A program made the position numbers and the translations under genes. From the NCBI GenBank assembly GCA_946413265.1, contig CAMKJU010000031.1:1-38644 (forward strand): 38,644 nucleotides of DNA, written 5' to 3'. Shown one piece after another: positions 25,345 through 32,805 of this stretch; the first letter of the stretch is position 1; every line of letters starts with the position of its first letter. The notes beneath the pieces are model-generated. The model was not told where the DNA came from, made no database searches, and saw nothing but the letters and a program-made list of their open reading frames with translations. The DNA is from an uncultured Lentisphaerota bacterium. GTDB taxonomy: Bacteria > Verrucomicrobiota > Kiritimatiellia > RFP12 > UBA1067.

Positions 25345-25602
25345 TTAGACGAAGTTCGGCATCGGCGGCGGCGCGTAGGCGAAGGCCTTGCGGAACAACA
25401 TCCCCAGCGCATCGTCGCGCGTGGAAACATCCGCCTCCGTCACGGCGTCGACCTCTTCCGCACCCGTGAAGTCGGGAAACTCGCGCTTCGTGATGGTCAC
25501 GGTCGAGGCCTGGTCCCGCGCGGCGCCGTCCATTTCCCGCACTGAGGCGGGCTGGAACTGCGTCTGCGCAGGAATTGAGTTCGTGTCAAGGCGGATATTC
25601 AT
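25345..25602 (-). CDS. Small acidic protein in the T3SS cluster
   Basis: 85 residues starting MNIRLDTNSIPAQTQFQPASV, an Asn/Ser/Gln-rich start like those of T3SS substrates. The middle is acidic (FTGAEEVDAVTEADVSTRDDALG), followed by a hydrophobic/aromatic tail (LFRKAFAYAPPPMPNFV). There is no signal peptide or TM. An AGGA site lies before the ATG, and it fits between sctE (38-base gap) and the 563-residue gene (12-base gap). Function unknown; a small secreted component or a chaperone-like partner are the options that the setting suggests. Confidence 0.65.
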   Translation of the reverse strand: MNIRLDTNSIPAQTQFQPASVREMDGAARDQASTVTITKREFPDFTGAEEVDAVTEADVSTRDDALGMLFRKAFAYAPPPMPNFV

Positions 25603-25640
25603 TTTAGAGTTCCTTTCTGCTTCTGCTATTTGCCGAGGCG

Positions 25641-26714
25641 TTAGATCATCTGTGTCATGTTCTCGACGATCATGTTGCCCGTGTCGGTCTTGCTCTGGAT
25701 GATCGCGACGAGCTGGGAGAACAGGGCCTGGATCTGGTTCATAATCTGCTCCAGTTCCTCCTCGGACTCTTCGAGCAGCTGCTGGATGACGGCCATGTAG
25801 CGGTTGACGTCGGAAACCTCCGCGCTCGCCTCGGACGCCTTGTAGTTGAGGCTGGTCTGCACGCCGCCAGTGGCAGCGCCGGTGAGTCCCATCGCCACGT
25901 TGACGACCTGCGTGGCGAACAGCGCAATCTTCGCGGTGTTGGAGATCGTGTCGGCCGTTGCCTTGGCCGCGCTCACGGCGGACATGCCGATTCCAACGCC
26001 GGCCGATGCGAGGCCCAGCACCACGAAGATGGCCGAATAGATGCCGGCCGCCCAGGCTTTTGCGTCGGCCTTGCTCATGCCGAAGTTTTCCTGCATGGAT
26101 TCCGCCATCTTGTCGATGATCTTGTCCGCCGCGCCCGTCTCGCTCAACACTAGCTGCGTCACGGCAAGAGCCGCGCCTGCGATCGCGAAGCCGGCCGCAG
26201 CGCCGCCCGTGACGGCCGTCACCACGACGGCGGCGATCACGGCGAAGATCGCGCCGAGCCAGCCGAGTATGCGGCTCGCCTTGGCGGCCTTCTCGGCCTT
26301 CTTGGCCGCCTTGATCGACTCGTCGATCTTGTCCAGGCGGGTCTGGTGCTCCTTGTCCATGACGCCCTGCTGGTTCTCAATGCGGGCCCGCGCCATTTCG
26401 CTCTGGCGCTGGTCGTTGTCCAGCTGCAGGAACGCCACGAGCCTCTCGAGGTCCTGAAGGAGGGCCTTGGGGTCCTCGGGATCGTCAAGCACGGGAACGC
26501 CCGTGGTGCCGCTCGCGCCGGTCGTCTGCTGGGTCTGGGCCCTGTTCGTCGTCAAGACCGTGATCGCCCGCTGGGCGAGGGAGGTGATCTCCCGCGTGAG
26601 GGTGGTCGTCTTGTCCTTGACCTTGCCGTCGTTGCTGCCGCCGGCCAGCTGCGCTGCGGTCTGCGTGTTGCCGATTGGCATGTGCGCGTTCGGATCTATT
26701 GTCATGTTGCTCAT
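25641..26714 (-). CDS. sctE: T3SS translocator SctE (IpaB/YopB/SseC-like)
   Basis: 357 residues. The larger hydrophobic translocator forms the pore in the host membrane. The N-terminal ~70 residues are Thr/Gln-rich, with no Sec signal. A coiled coil (~88-147) leads into a long hydrophobic stretch (149-190: ILGWLGAIFAVIAAVVVTAV) and a second one (221-250, plus 262-285). A conserved-looking linker (ADKIIDKMAESMQENFGMSKADAKAWA) lies between, as in the IpaB/SseC family. The C-terminus is amphipathic. The directly upstream gene is an SycD-type chaperone, the usual partner. GGAGG precedes the ATG, and a dedicated promoter-like motif lies 30 bases upstream. Confidence 0.88.
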   Translation of the reverse strand: MSNMTIDPNAHMPIGNTQTAAQLAGGSNDGKVKDKTTTLTREITSLAQRAITVLTTNRAQTQQTTGASGTTGVPVLDDPEDPKALLQDLERLVAFLQLDNDQRQSEMARARIENQQGVMDKEHQTRLDKIDESIKAAKKAEKAAKASRILGWLGAIFAVIAAVVVTAVTGGAAAGFAIAGAALAVTQLVLSETGAADKIIDKMAESMQENFGMSKADAKAWAAGIYSAIFVVLGLASAGVGIGMSAVSAAKATADTISNTAKIALFATQVVNVAMGLTGAATGGVQTSLNYKASEASAEVSDVNRYMAVIQQLLEESEEELEQIMNQIQALFSQLVAIIQSKTDTGNMIVENMTQMI

Positions 26715-26743
26715 TTGTTGTACCTCCGTTTTCTCTTTGCCCT

Positions 26744-26771
26744 GTTTACGCGCAACCTACGGAAAGGTTAC
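26744..26771 (-). promoter_or_regulatory. Promoter-like motif of sctE (shared with sctB)
   Basis: Minus strand: GTAACC (26771-26766), 15 bases, CGTAAAC (26750-26744), then AGGGCAA. The same boxes, spacing and trailing RGGGCAA occur before sctB. It lies in the 70-base gap between the chaperone stop and the sctE start. The form resembles an ECF sigma promoter, like the Hrp box GGAACC-N15/16-CCAC, and not sigma70. ACCT-N6-AGGT also forms a dyad here. Confidence 0.65.
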
Positions 26772-26784
26772 GCCCCCGGTACAA

Positions 26785-27276
26785 TTATCCTAAGATTTTT
26801 TTCTTCAGCGCCTCCGCCTTGGCGCGGAACTCCTTCGTCACCTCGTCCTGGCCGTTGCAATATTCAAGCAGCGTCTCGAGCGAGGCGAGCGCGTCGTCCT
26901 TCTGCCCGAGCGCGAGGTAGCATTCCGCCACGTAGTACTGGGGCTTGGGGCCGTGGATGTCGAGCATGGCGGCCTGCACGTAGGCGGCCTTCGCCTTCTC
27001 GAAGTTCTTCTTCACCTGCTGCACCGCCCCGGCGGCCAGCCAGTACTTCGGCTCCAGGTGGTCGAACATCACGAGGAAGGAGAACACCTTCTCGGCGTCG
27101 TCGTACCGGCCCGTGTTGTAGAAGCCGAGACCCATCTGGTACACTGCGTTCAGCTCGCGGGGCGTGATGCCCTTGAGCTCTCCAAGCGTCGCTCCGTCCT
27201 GAAAGAGCTTCTTCGCCACGTCCTTGATTTCATTGTCAAGTTCCTCGGCAAGTTTCGTGTTGGTGTTTTCGCTCAT
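26785..27276 (-). CDS. T3SS translocator chaperone (SycD/LcrH-type TPR protein)
   Basis: 163 residues with about three TPR units: LNAVYQMGLGFYNTGRYDDAEKVFSFLV, KYWLAAGAVQQVKKNFEKAKAAYVQAAML, and PQYYVAECYLALGQKDDALASLETLL. Length, motif order and the LF..G.TLGELKGIT start match class II chaperones, which keep the two translocators soluble and unassembled in the cytoplasm. It lies between the two translocator candidates, the setting expected for this family. An AAAGGAACC site precedes the ATG. Confidence 0.93.
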   Translation of the reverse strand: MSENTNTKLAEELDNEIKDVAKKLFQDGATLGELKGITPRELNAVYQMGLGFYNTGRYDDAEKVFSFLVMFDHLEPKYWLAAGAVQQVKKNFEKAKAAYVQAAMLDIHGPKPQYYVAECYLALGQKDDALASLETLLEYCNGQDEVTKEFRAKAEALKKKILG

Positions 27277-27329
27277 TTTCTGGTTCCTTTCTGTTGGGTT
27301 TTAACTGGTGAAAAAAATGACTCTGCCGG

Positions 27330-28130
27330 TCAGACCGATTCAATGCGCTTCTCCACGATCTCATCGCGGATGTCCTCGACGGCCTTCTCCAGGGACTCGC
27401 GCACGACATCGAGGGTGGTGGGGAGCTTCTTGCCCTTCTGCTCATCGTCCTCGACCTTCGCCTCGGCCGGGGTCGCATCGCTCGCCGAGATGGAGATCGC
27501 GGCCAGCACCAGCACAAGTGCGGGGTAGTCGAGCTTGGCGAGCAGCGCGGTGAGATCGTCGCTGCATCCCGCGATTTCCTTCTCCGCGTCCCTGATGTCC
27601 GCGTCGATCTTCGCGATCTCCGCCTCCAGCGTGGCGACTTGGGCCTGGGCGGCGGCGAGACGTTTCTGGGCGGCCTCCACCGCCACCTCGTCGCCAGCCT
27701 GCTCGGCCGCCCTCAGATCATCCTGCGCGTCGGACTCCAGCTGGCGCTTCGTCTCAATCGCCTTCTTGCGTTCCGCGGACGTGGTCCTCTCGCGCGCGAC
27801 CGCCGCCTCCAGCGCATCGATCTGCATCTGCATCGCGCTGACCTGCGCCTGCTGGGAGGCCGTGAGATCCGCCATCGCGGAGAGGTGGCCCAGCACCGCG
27901 CTCAGCTGCAGGTGGGCGAGCTGGACCTTCTTGTTCTCCTGCTCTGCGCGGACCTGCGCCAGAAGCTTCTGGAGGTCGCCGGTGATCGCGCTGCTCACGC
28001 GCACGTTGTCGCCGCCGAGGATCGGACGCAGGACGCGCTCAGCGGCGGCCCCCACCCCGCCGCCTTCCGGCGACAGGTCACGCGCCTGCGCCGTCTCTGC
28101 GATGATTGCGTTGCTAAGAGATATGTCCAT
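27330..28130 (-). CDS. Coiled-coil T3SS-cluster protein, candidate needle-tip or secreted component
   Basis: 266 residues. There is no signal peptide; the N-terminus MDISLSNAIIAETAQARDLS is Ser/Ala/Asn-rich. Residues ~92-190 are a long charged coiled coil, and ~200-217 hold a short hydrophobic stretch (YPALVLVLAAISIS). A helical C-terminus (VVRESLEKAVEDIRDEIVEKR) ends it. Tip proteins (LcrV/IpaD/EspA-type, SctA) have a similar size and a central coiled coil and are encoded beside translocators, but no sequence motif proves identity. GGGAGG precedes the ATG, and it starts 28 bases after the sctB-like gene. Confidence 0.75.
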   Translation of the reverse strand: MDISLSNAIIAETAQARDLSPEGGGVGAAAERVLRPILGGDNVRVSSAITGDLQKLLAQVRAEQENKKVQLAHLQLSAVLGHLSAMADLTASQQAQVSAMQMQIDALEAAVARERTTSAERKKAIETKRQLESDAQDDLRAAEQAGDEVAVEAAQKRLAAAQAQVATLEAEIAKIDADIRDAEKEIAGCSDDLTALLAKLDYPALVLVLAAISISASDATPAEAKVEDDEQKGKKLPTTLDVVRESLEKAVEDIRDEIVEKRIESV

Positions 28131-28158
28131 TGTTTTCCTCCCTTCTTTTTGCAGTTTC

Positions 28159-29676
28159 TTAGGCGCGGATCGCCTCCATCAACGAATCGTTTTCTGCGGA
28201 CAGCACGGCCTGCATGAGCTGGATGACCGCCTGGATGACCGTCTCGGCCTGCGAGAAGAGGTCCTTGATCTGGTCGAGCTGCTCGTTGTGCTGCGTCTGC
28301 TCCGCGCCTTCCATCGTCGCCTTGGCCTGCACCATCTGGCTGATCATGTTGCCGGAGGCGTTGGCCATCTGCGTGAGGCTCATCTGAAGCTGCTGGATGC
28401 CCATCCAGCGGTTCATCATCTTCTGTGAGCCCATGTACTTGTTGTCCAGTTCCATCGCGCGCTTGGCGAAGTCGTACTTGTTCTGCGCGACCGAGAGGTC
28501 GAGGTTCTTCGTGGAGTCGGAGGCGTGGTCGGCCTTCAACTTTGCCGTGTAGGCGCGCAGGTAGGTGTTCTCCTGCTTGATGGCCGTCACGTCCTCGCCC
28601 AGCCCCTCCTTGGTATTGATCTCGACCTCGTTGGCCTTCAGCTGCGTGTCCAGCTTGTCGAAGAAGCTCTTCTCGATCGTGGCGCGGTTCTGCTTGGCCG
28701 CCAGCACCTCGTTGCTCGCATTGTCGTAGGCGTCCACCTTGGCCTGGATTGCCTCCTGCGAGGCGGGGGGCTGCTGGTTGCGGATGGCGTTCAGCTCGTC
28801 GCCCGCCGTGTCCTGCGCCTGCTCCGCAGTCCGGAGGCGCGTGTCCGCCGCCGTGATGTCCCGGACGAAGTCCGTCTTTGCGTCGCCGAACTGCTGGTTC
28901 ACCTTGTCAATGATGTTCTGCGGCGTCTTAGCCGTAACGGACTGGAGGTTCGCCTCCGCCGCCGCCGGGCTGGAGGAGAGCTGCGCCGTCTTCAGGTTTT
29001 CCATTGGCGTGTTCAGATTCTTCGCCGCATTGGTCTGCTGGTCGAACGCCTTGCCCTGCTTGTACATGGCCAAGCCGCTCATGATGCCCGACACGACGGC
29101 CGAGGCGAGGCCGAACCCGAGTGAGATGATCGCCGCGCTGCGGATGTCGGCAGCCTGCTGCTTGATCGAGTTCTGCACCTGCTGGTTCTCGACGAGACGG
29201 ATCTCGCGCGACGTGTCGCGCTGCTTCTGGGCGACTTCCACCATGATGGCCATCAGCTTGTAGAGGTCGAAGAGCGCCTTGGACGTGTTCACGGTGTTCG
29301 CCGAGGTCGGATTCGCCCCAGAGGCGAAGAGGGCTGCCTCGAGCTTGGTAATCGCGTCTTTCAGCTGCGCGCTGAGCGTGCCGTCGGCCGCAATGGACCC
29401 GGAGGCCGACAACTCGGTCGCCACGGCTATGATCTTGTCCGCCAGCGTCTTGAGCGCTGCGGTATCCGGCGCCCCGTCGACCGTACCGAGGTTCGGAACG
29501 GACACATTCACCGACTGCGTATTCGTACCATCGTTGATGGTAATGGTTATCTGACCTTTGTCGAGGTCAATCGTGCCGTTTTTGACGTTTCCAGTACTGT
29601 TCGTCTCAAGCAATTTTGCCAGATTTTCCCAGTTCTGAATGCCCTGGAGACTGGTGTTTGTGTTAACGTTGATCAT
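28159..29676 (-). CDS. sctB: T3SS translocator, SctB-like (IpaC/EspB/SseD-type)
   Basis: 505 residues starting MINVNTNTSLQGIQNWENL, with AGAAGGAG upstream. An in-frame ATG 20 codons earlier lacks a good site and would give a basic, atypical start. The N-terminus is Asn/Thr-rich, as expected of a T3SS signal. Residues ~134-178 (LFDLYKLMAIMVEVAQKQRDTSREIRLVENQQVQNSI) lead into a single hydrophobic segment (180-204). The region ~205-430 is coiled coil and larger than in known SctB proteins. The C-terminus (MGIQQLQMSLTQMANASGNMISQM) is amphipathic. One hydrophobic helix, versus two in the sctE product, fits the smaller translocator class, although this chain is longer than usual. Confidence 0.78.
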   Translation of the reverse strand: MINVNTNTSLQGIQNWENLAKLLETNSTGNVKNGTIDLDKGQITITINDGTNTQSVNVSVPNLGTVDGAPDTAALKTLADKIIAVATELSASGSIAADGTLSAQLKDAITKLEAALFASGANPTSANTVNTSKALFDLYKLMAIMVEVAQKQRDTSREIRLVENQQVQNSIKQQAADIRSAAIISLGFGLASAVVSGIMSGLAMYKQGKAFDQQTNAAKNLNTPMENLKTAQLSSSPAAAEANLQSVTAKTPQNIIDKVNQQFGDAKTDFVRDITAADTRLRTAEQAQDTAGDELNAIRNQQPPASQEAIQAKVDAYDNASNEVLAAKQNRATIEKSFFDKLDTQLKANEVEINTKEGLGEDVTAIKQENTYLRAYTAKLKADHASDSTKNLDLSVAQNKYDFAKRAMELDNKYMGSQKMMNRWMGIQQLQMSLTQMANASGNMISQMVQAKATMEGAEQTQHNEQLDQIKDLFSQAETVIQAVIQLMQAVLSAENDSLMEAIRA

Positions 29677-29714
29677 TTTGTTGCTCCTTCTTTGAAAAGT
29701 TGTTTGGTTGCCCC

Positions 29715-29742
29715 GTATACGCACCTCCCAAGACAAGGTTAC
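29715..29742 (-). promoter_or_regulatory. Promoter-like motif of sctB (shared with sctE)
   Basis: Minus strand: GTAACC (29742-29737), 15 bases, CGTATAC (29721-29715), then GGGGCAA. About 39 bases separate it from the sctB ATG. An AT-rich stretch (29743-29765) directly upstream could serve as an UP element. It is probably the main promoter of the whole 11-gene T3SS transcript. Confidence 0.65.
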
Positions 29743-29808
29743 AAATTTTTTTCAAAATTAATTTCAAGCGTAATTGCGCGAATCGGGGGAGGTTTTTACC
29801 GAACGGCA

Positions 29809-31632
29809 TCATGCGAACAGCTCCTGTAGCTTTTCAAGTGTTATTGGCTTGAGGAGGATTCCCGTGAAACCGCTTGCTTCGGGCTGGCCGCGCGCCTCGA
29901 CGTCGGCGGTGAGGAGATAGACCGGGAGGCGCGAGAACCTTGCGTCGGCGCGGATGGCGTTCACCAGTCCGTAGCCGTCCATCTCCGGCATCCAGAGGTC
30001 TGAAAGCACGATGTCGAAATCGCAATTGCCCTCCAGCACCGCAAGGGCCTCGCGTCCGTTCTGCGCCATCACGACCTCAGCCACGCCGCTTTTCGCCAAC
30101 ATGGCCTTGAGCACCGCACGGTTGACGGGGGAGTCGTCCACGACGAGGACGCGGGACGGGGTATGCCCCAAATGAGCACAATCCTCCGAATGTTTTGCTG
30201 GCGGAGCGGCGGTTTTGACGTTGTGGATGGTGACCGTGAATGTCGAGCCCTCGCCGACCTTTGAGGTGATTTCCAGTTTCCCGCCCATGAGCGCGGCGAG
30301 CCTCTGGCATATAGGCAGGCCGAGTCCCGTGCCGTCGCGGTGGTTTCTGTCGGACAGCTGGACGAATGGCTGGAGGATGCGGGCGATGTCCTCCTCCGAT
30401 ATGCCCTTGCCCGTGTCCGCCACCGAGAGCGACAGCGTGCCGTCCTGCCAGAGGACGCGTATCGTGACCGTGCCGTGGTCCGTGTATTTGTACGCATTCG
30501 ACAGAAGGTTGAAGAGAATTTGGCGGATTCGCTGCGGATCCACGCTGACCCACGGCATTTCCCCAATTTCGGTTTTCAGGGCCAGCGACTTGCGCAGGCG
30601 GGCGACCTCGCAGACCTCGATTACCTCGCGGGCAAGCACCGGAACGTCGGTCGGCACCTCGACGACCTCCATCTTCTGGCTTTCCAGCTTAGAGAGGTCG
30701 AGGATGTCGTCCACGAGGCGCGCGAGCACCTTTCCGCTGGAGCGGATGGATGAAACGTAGCGCACGCGCTCCTCTTCGTTCCCCACGCCCTTTTCAAGCA
30801 GTTCGGAAAAGCCGATGATGGCGTTGAGCGGCGTGCGGATGTCGTGCGAAACGCTCGAGAAGAATAGGCTCTTTGCCTGAGTCGCCGTGCGCTCGGCTTC
30901 GAGCTGCACCTCGTAGCTGCGCGCGAGCAGCTCCTGCCGGTGCATCTCGTCGCGTTCGTCCTCGACCACGAACACGTGCAGGAAGCAGCATCCGAAGAGG
31001 CATCCGATCGAGTAGAGCGGAAGCAGGGGGTCGGCGAGCTGGGTCAGGATCGCCGCCGTCATCGAGATTCCGAACGCGAACACCATCTTGTTGTGCCGGC
31101 GCGTCTTGCCCTTCGTGCGAAACACCTTGTGCAGCGTCATCGCGGAGGCAATCGCATTGAACGCGGCCAGTAACGAAAACGCCAGCTGGCGCAACGGCCC
31201 GGCGGTGTATACACACCGAGAATCAATCGTGAAGAAAATGCCGGTGAACCCGTTCATCAAAAGTGCAGCTATGAAGAACGCCATCATTCCGCGCCCCGAC
31301 CATAGCAGGTACGCGCGCGCCTTGCCCTCCAGGTCCAGATACGTTGCCGCGAAGCGCGTCCACGTAAGTACGGAAAGCGCCATGGCGACGAAGAACACAA
31401 ACGTATCGGCGTATAGGACGCGCGGCCATTTAAACGCAGCGAACACGCCCCACAGGACGTCCGTGACGAAGAATACCGACAGATAGACGAGGAAATGCCT
31501 GAACTCAAGCGCGCCGACATGCGCCTTGTCAGTTGGCCTATTGACAAGCTGATGCCAGTTGATTATCAGGTGAACGCACAGAGCGATGCCTGACACGATT
31601 GAATAAAAATAGTAGTAGAAATAGTTGTGCAT
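29809..31632 (-). CDS. Seven-TM hybrid sensor histidine kinase
   Basis: 607 residues from MHNYFYYYF. Residues ~1-220 form about seven TM helices. A short coiled linker precedes the HisKA domain with His263 in SHDIRTPLNAIIGFSELL. HATPase motifs follow: NLLSNAYKYTD, ADTGKGIS and DGTGLGLPICQRLAALMGG. The C-terminal receiver (~480-607) has VVDDSP, the phospho-acceptor Asp545 in LSDLWMPEMDG, and the Lys in LLKPI. It is a hybrid kinase and so needs an HPt protein, which is encoded divergently 266 bases away. A start 10 codons upstream is possible but has no better ribosome site. Confidence 0.9.
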   Translation of the reverse strand: MHNYFYYYFYSIVSGIALCVHLIINWHQLVNRPTDKAHVGALEFRHFLVYLSVFFVTDVLWGVFAAFKWPRVLYADTFVFFVAMALSVLTWTRFAATYLDLEGKARAYLLWSGRGMMAFFIAALLMNGFTGIFFTIDSRCVYTAGPLRQLAFSLLAAFNAIASAMTLHKVFRTKGKTRRHNKMVFAFGISMTAAILTQLADPLLPLYSIGCLFGCCFLHVFVVEDERDEMHRQELLARSYEVQLEAERTATQAKSLFFSSVSHDIRTPLNAIIGFSELLEKGVGNEEERVRYVSSIRSSGKVLARLVDDILDLSKLESQKMEVVEVPTDVPVLAREVIEVCEVARLRKSLALKTEIGEMPWVSVDPQRIRQILFNLLSNAYKYTDHGTVTIRVLWQDGTLSLSVADTGKGISEEDIARILQPFVQLSDRNHRDGTGLGLPICQRLAALMGGKLEITSKVGEGSTFTVTIHNVKTAAPPAKHSEDCAHLGHTPSRVLVVDDSPVNRAVLKAMLAKSGVAEVVMAQNGREALAVLEGNCDFDIVLSDLWMPEMDGYGLVNAIRADARFSRLPVYLLTADVEARGQPEASGFTGILLKPITLEKLQELFA

Positions 31633-31713
31633 GGACGTACCGTTCAGACGGACTCTTTCCAATCTTACTGACTCATTGCTACCGCACCTTTTTCTGGTTG
31701 AAAACCGACGTAT

Positions 31714-31742
31714 ATTTTACCACGCCATCTGGCGGGAAACAA
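31714..31742 (-). promoter_or_regulatory. sigma70-type promoter of the hybrid kinase
   Basis: Minus strand: -35 TTGTTT (31742-31737), 17-base spacer, -10 TAAAAT (31719-31714). The leader to the ATG at 31632 is about 75 bases. Confidence 0.65.
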
Positions 31743-31786
31743 GCCGTAATCCAGAAAAAACAGTTACGAATTTCACATCTTCCCGC

Positions 31787-31816
31787 TTTACAGTAAACGC
31801 TTGAATATGGTATCAT
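31787..31816 (+). promoter_or_regulatory. Probable promoter of the HPt gene
   Basis: Plus strand: -35 TTTACA (31787-31792), 18-base spacer, -10 TATCAT (31811-31816). It diverges from the kinase promoter, with ~45 bases between the -35 boxes. An ~75-base leader follows, with no obvious structure. Confidence 0.5.
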
Positions 31817-31898
31817 ATCCGCCCGTAAGATTAGAGCAACGGTAAAAACCTGTAGAGACCATATCAAGTTGGGCAATTATACGGAAAAGGAGTAAACC

Positions 31899-32207
31899 AT
31901 GAAGGAATGCTGCAAAAAATACCTGAACGAACAGTTCGGGGACGACGCGGAGGCCGTGAACGCGATCTACGCCGAGTACGTCTCCTCCGTCGGTGCCAAG
32001 ACGGCCGAGGCCGACGCGGCGCTGGCTGCAAGCGAGTGGGACACGCTGGACAAGGTGGCGCACACCGTCAAGGGCAACTCGCTCGCAGCCGGCGACCAGC
32101 AAATGGCCGATGCGGCCATCGCGCTCCGAGGCGCCGCCAAGTCGCAGGATCGCGGCCAGGCGGCACAGCTCATCGCGGACATGAAGGCGCTCGCGGAACT
32201 ACTCTGA
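31899..32207 (+). CDS. Histidine phosphotransfer (HPt) protein
   Basis: 102 residues, a four-helix HPt domain alone. VAHTVKGNSLAAG carries the phospho-acceptor His55 with the conserved Lys58-Gly59. HPt proteins shuttle phosphate between the receiver of a hybrid kinase and a terminal response regulator. The divergent hybrid kinase is the natural donor. Possible acceptors include the REC-PAS protein at 36.9-37.7 kb. An AAAAGGAG site lies 6 bases before the ATG. Confidence 0.92.
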   Translation: MKECCKKYLNEQFGDDAEAVNAIYAEYVSSVGAKTAEADAALAASEWDTLDKVAHTVKGNSLAAGDQQMADAAIALRGAAKSQDRGQAAQLIADMKALAELL

Positions 32208-32264
32208 ATACTTGGTATTCCCCTGCCCATATATGTTCATCCCGCGAGAAGCGTAGGCGGCTGG

Positions 32265-32765
32265 CTAATGGCTGCTTAGCAAGGCTTCCAAATCATTGCG
32301 GGTGGAGACGGATGCAAGGCGAGATACCATGTTGTCGGAAATGAGGCATCTGCACAATCGCGCCAGGAACTGACGGTATCCCGGATGGTTGGGACTGGAG
32401 CATACGATCACGAAGAAGATGTGCGATTTTGAGCCGTCTATGGCGTTGAAATCAATCGAACAGCCGTGTCGCAAAACGCCGATGCCCACAAGCATCTTCT
32501 CCAAACCGGAGATGTATCCGTGCGGAATCGCAAGGCCGTGCATTGCGGTGAAGCAGATGTCGCCCAGGGAGTGCGCGATGACGGTCGAGACCATGGCGTC
32601 GAGATTGTCCATGGGCAGGCCGTTCTTCTCGAAAACGGCCTTGAGAACCTGGCGGACGACGCCTTCGGCCGTCGTCTCGGTGATGTCGCAGACGACGGGA
32701 ATGGACTTGACGGTCTCCTGCCACTCTGCATCGACCATTGGGATGCCTTCGTTCGTATGGTTCAT
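32265..32765 (-). CDS. PTS EIIA-like (fructose/nitrogen type) regulatory domain
   Basis: 166 residues. The MNHTNEG start is chosen because GGAGAAG precedes it at a good distance; an ATG 5 codons upstream has no site. The EIIA type-2 fold is seen in AIPHGYI, with the phospho-acceptor His82, and GVLRHGCSIDFNAIDGSKSHIFFVIVCSS. No EIIB, EIIC, HPr or EI is nearby. It is therefore more likely a PtsN-like regulator than a transporter part. It converges with the HPt gene and is last in the minus-strand run that begins with the REC-PAS regulator, 40 bases after the GHL10-like gene. Confidence 0.85.
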   Translation of the reverse strand: MNHTNEGIPMVDAEWQETVKSIPVVCDITETTAEGVVRQVLKAVFEKNGLPMDNLDAMVSTVIAHSLGDICFTAMHGLAIPHGYISGLEKMLVGIGVLRHGCSIDFNAIDGSKSHIFFVIVCSSPNHPGYRQFLARLCRCLISDNMVSRLASVSTRNDLEALLSSH

Positions 32766-32805
32766 TTGACACTTCTCCATGCTGTAGTTATAGTTGCATG
32801 TTGGA

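Noticed and set aside
32206..32220. GAATAC-TTG-GTATTC palindrome after the HPt stop as a terminator
   Set aside because: Only a 6-bp AT-rich stem with no T tract; too weak to call.
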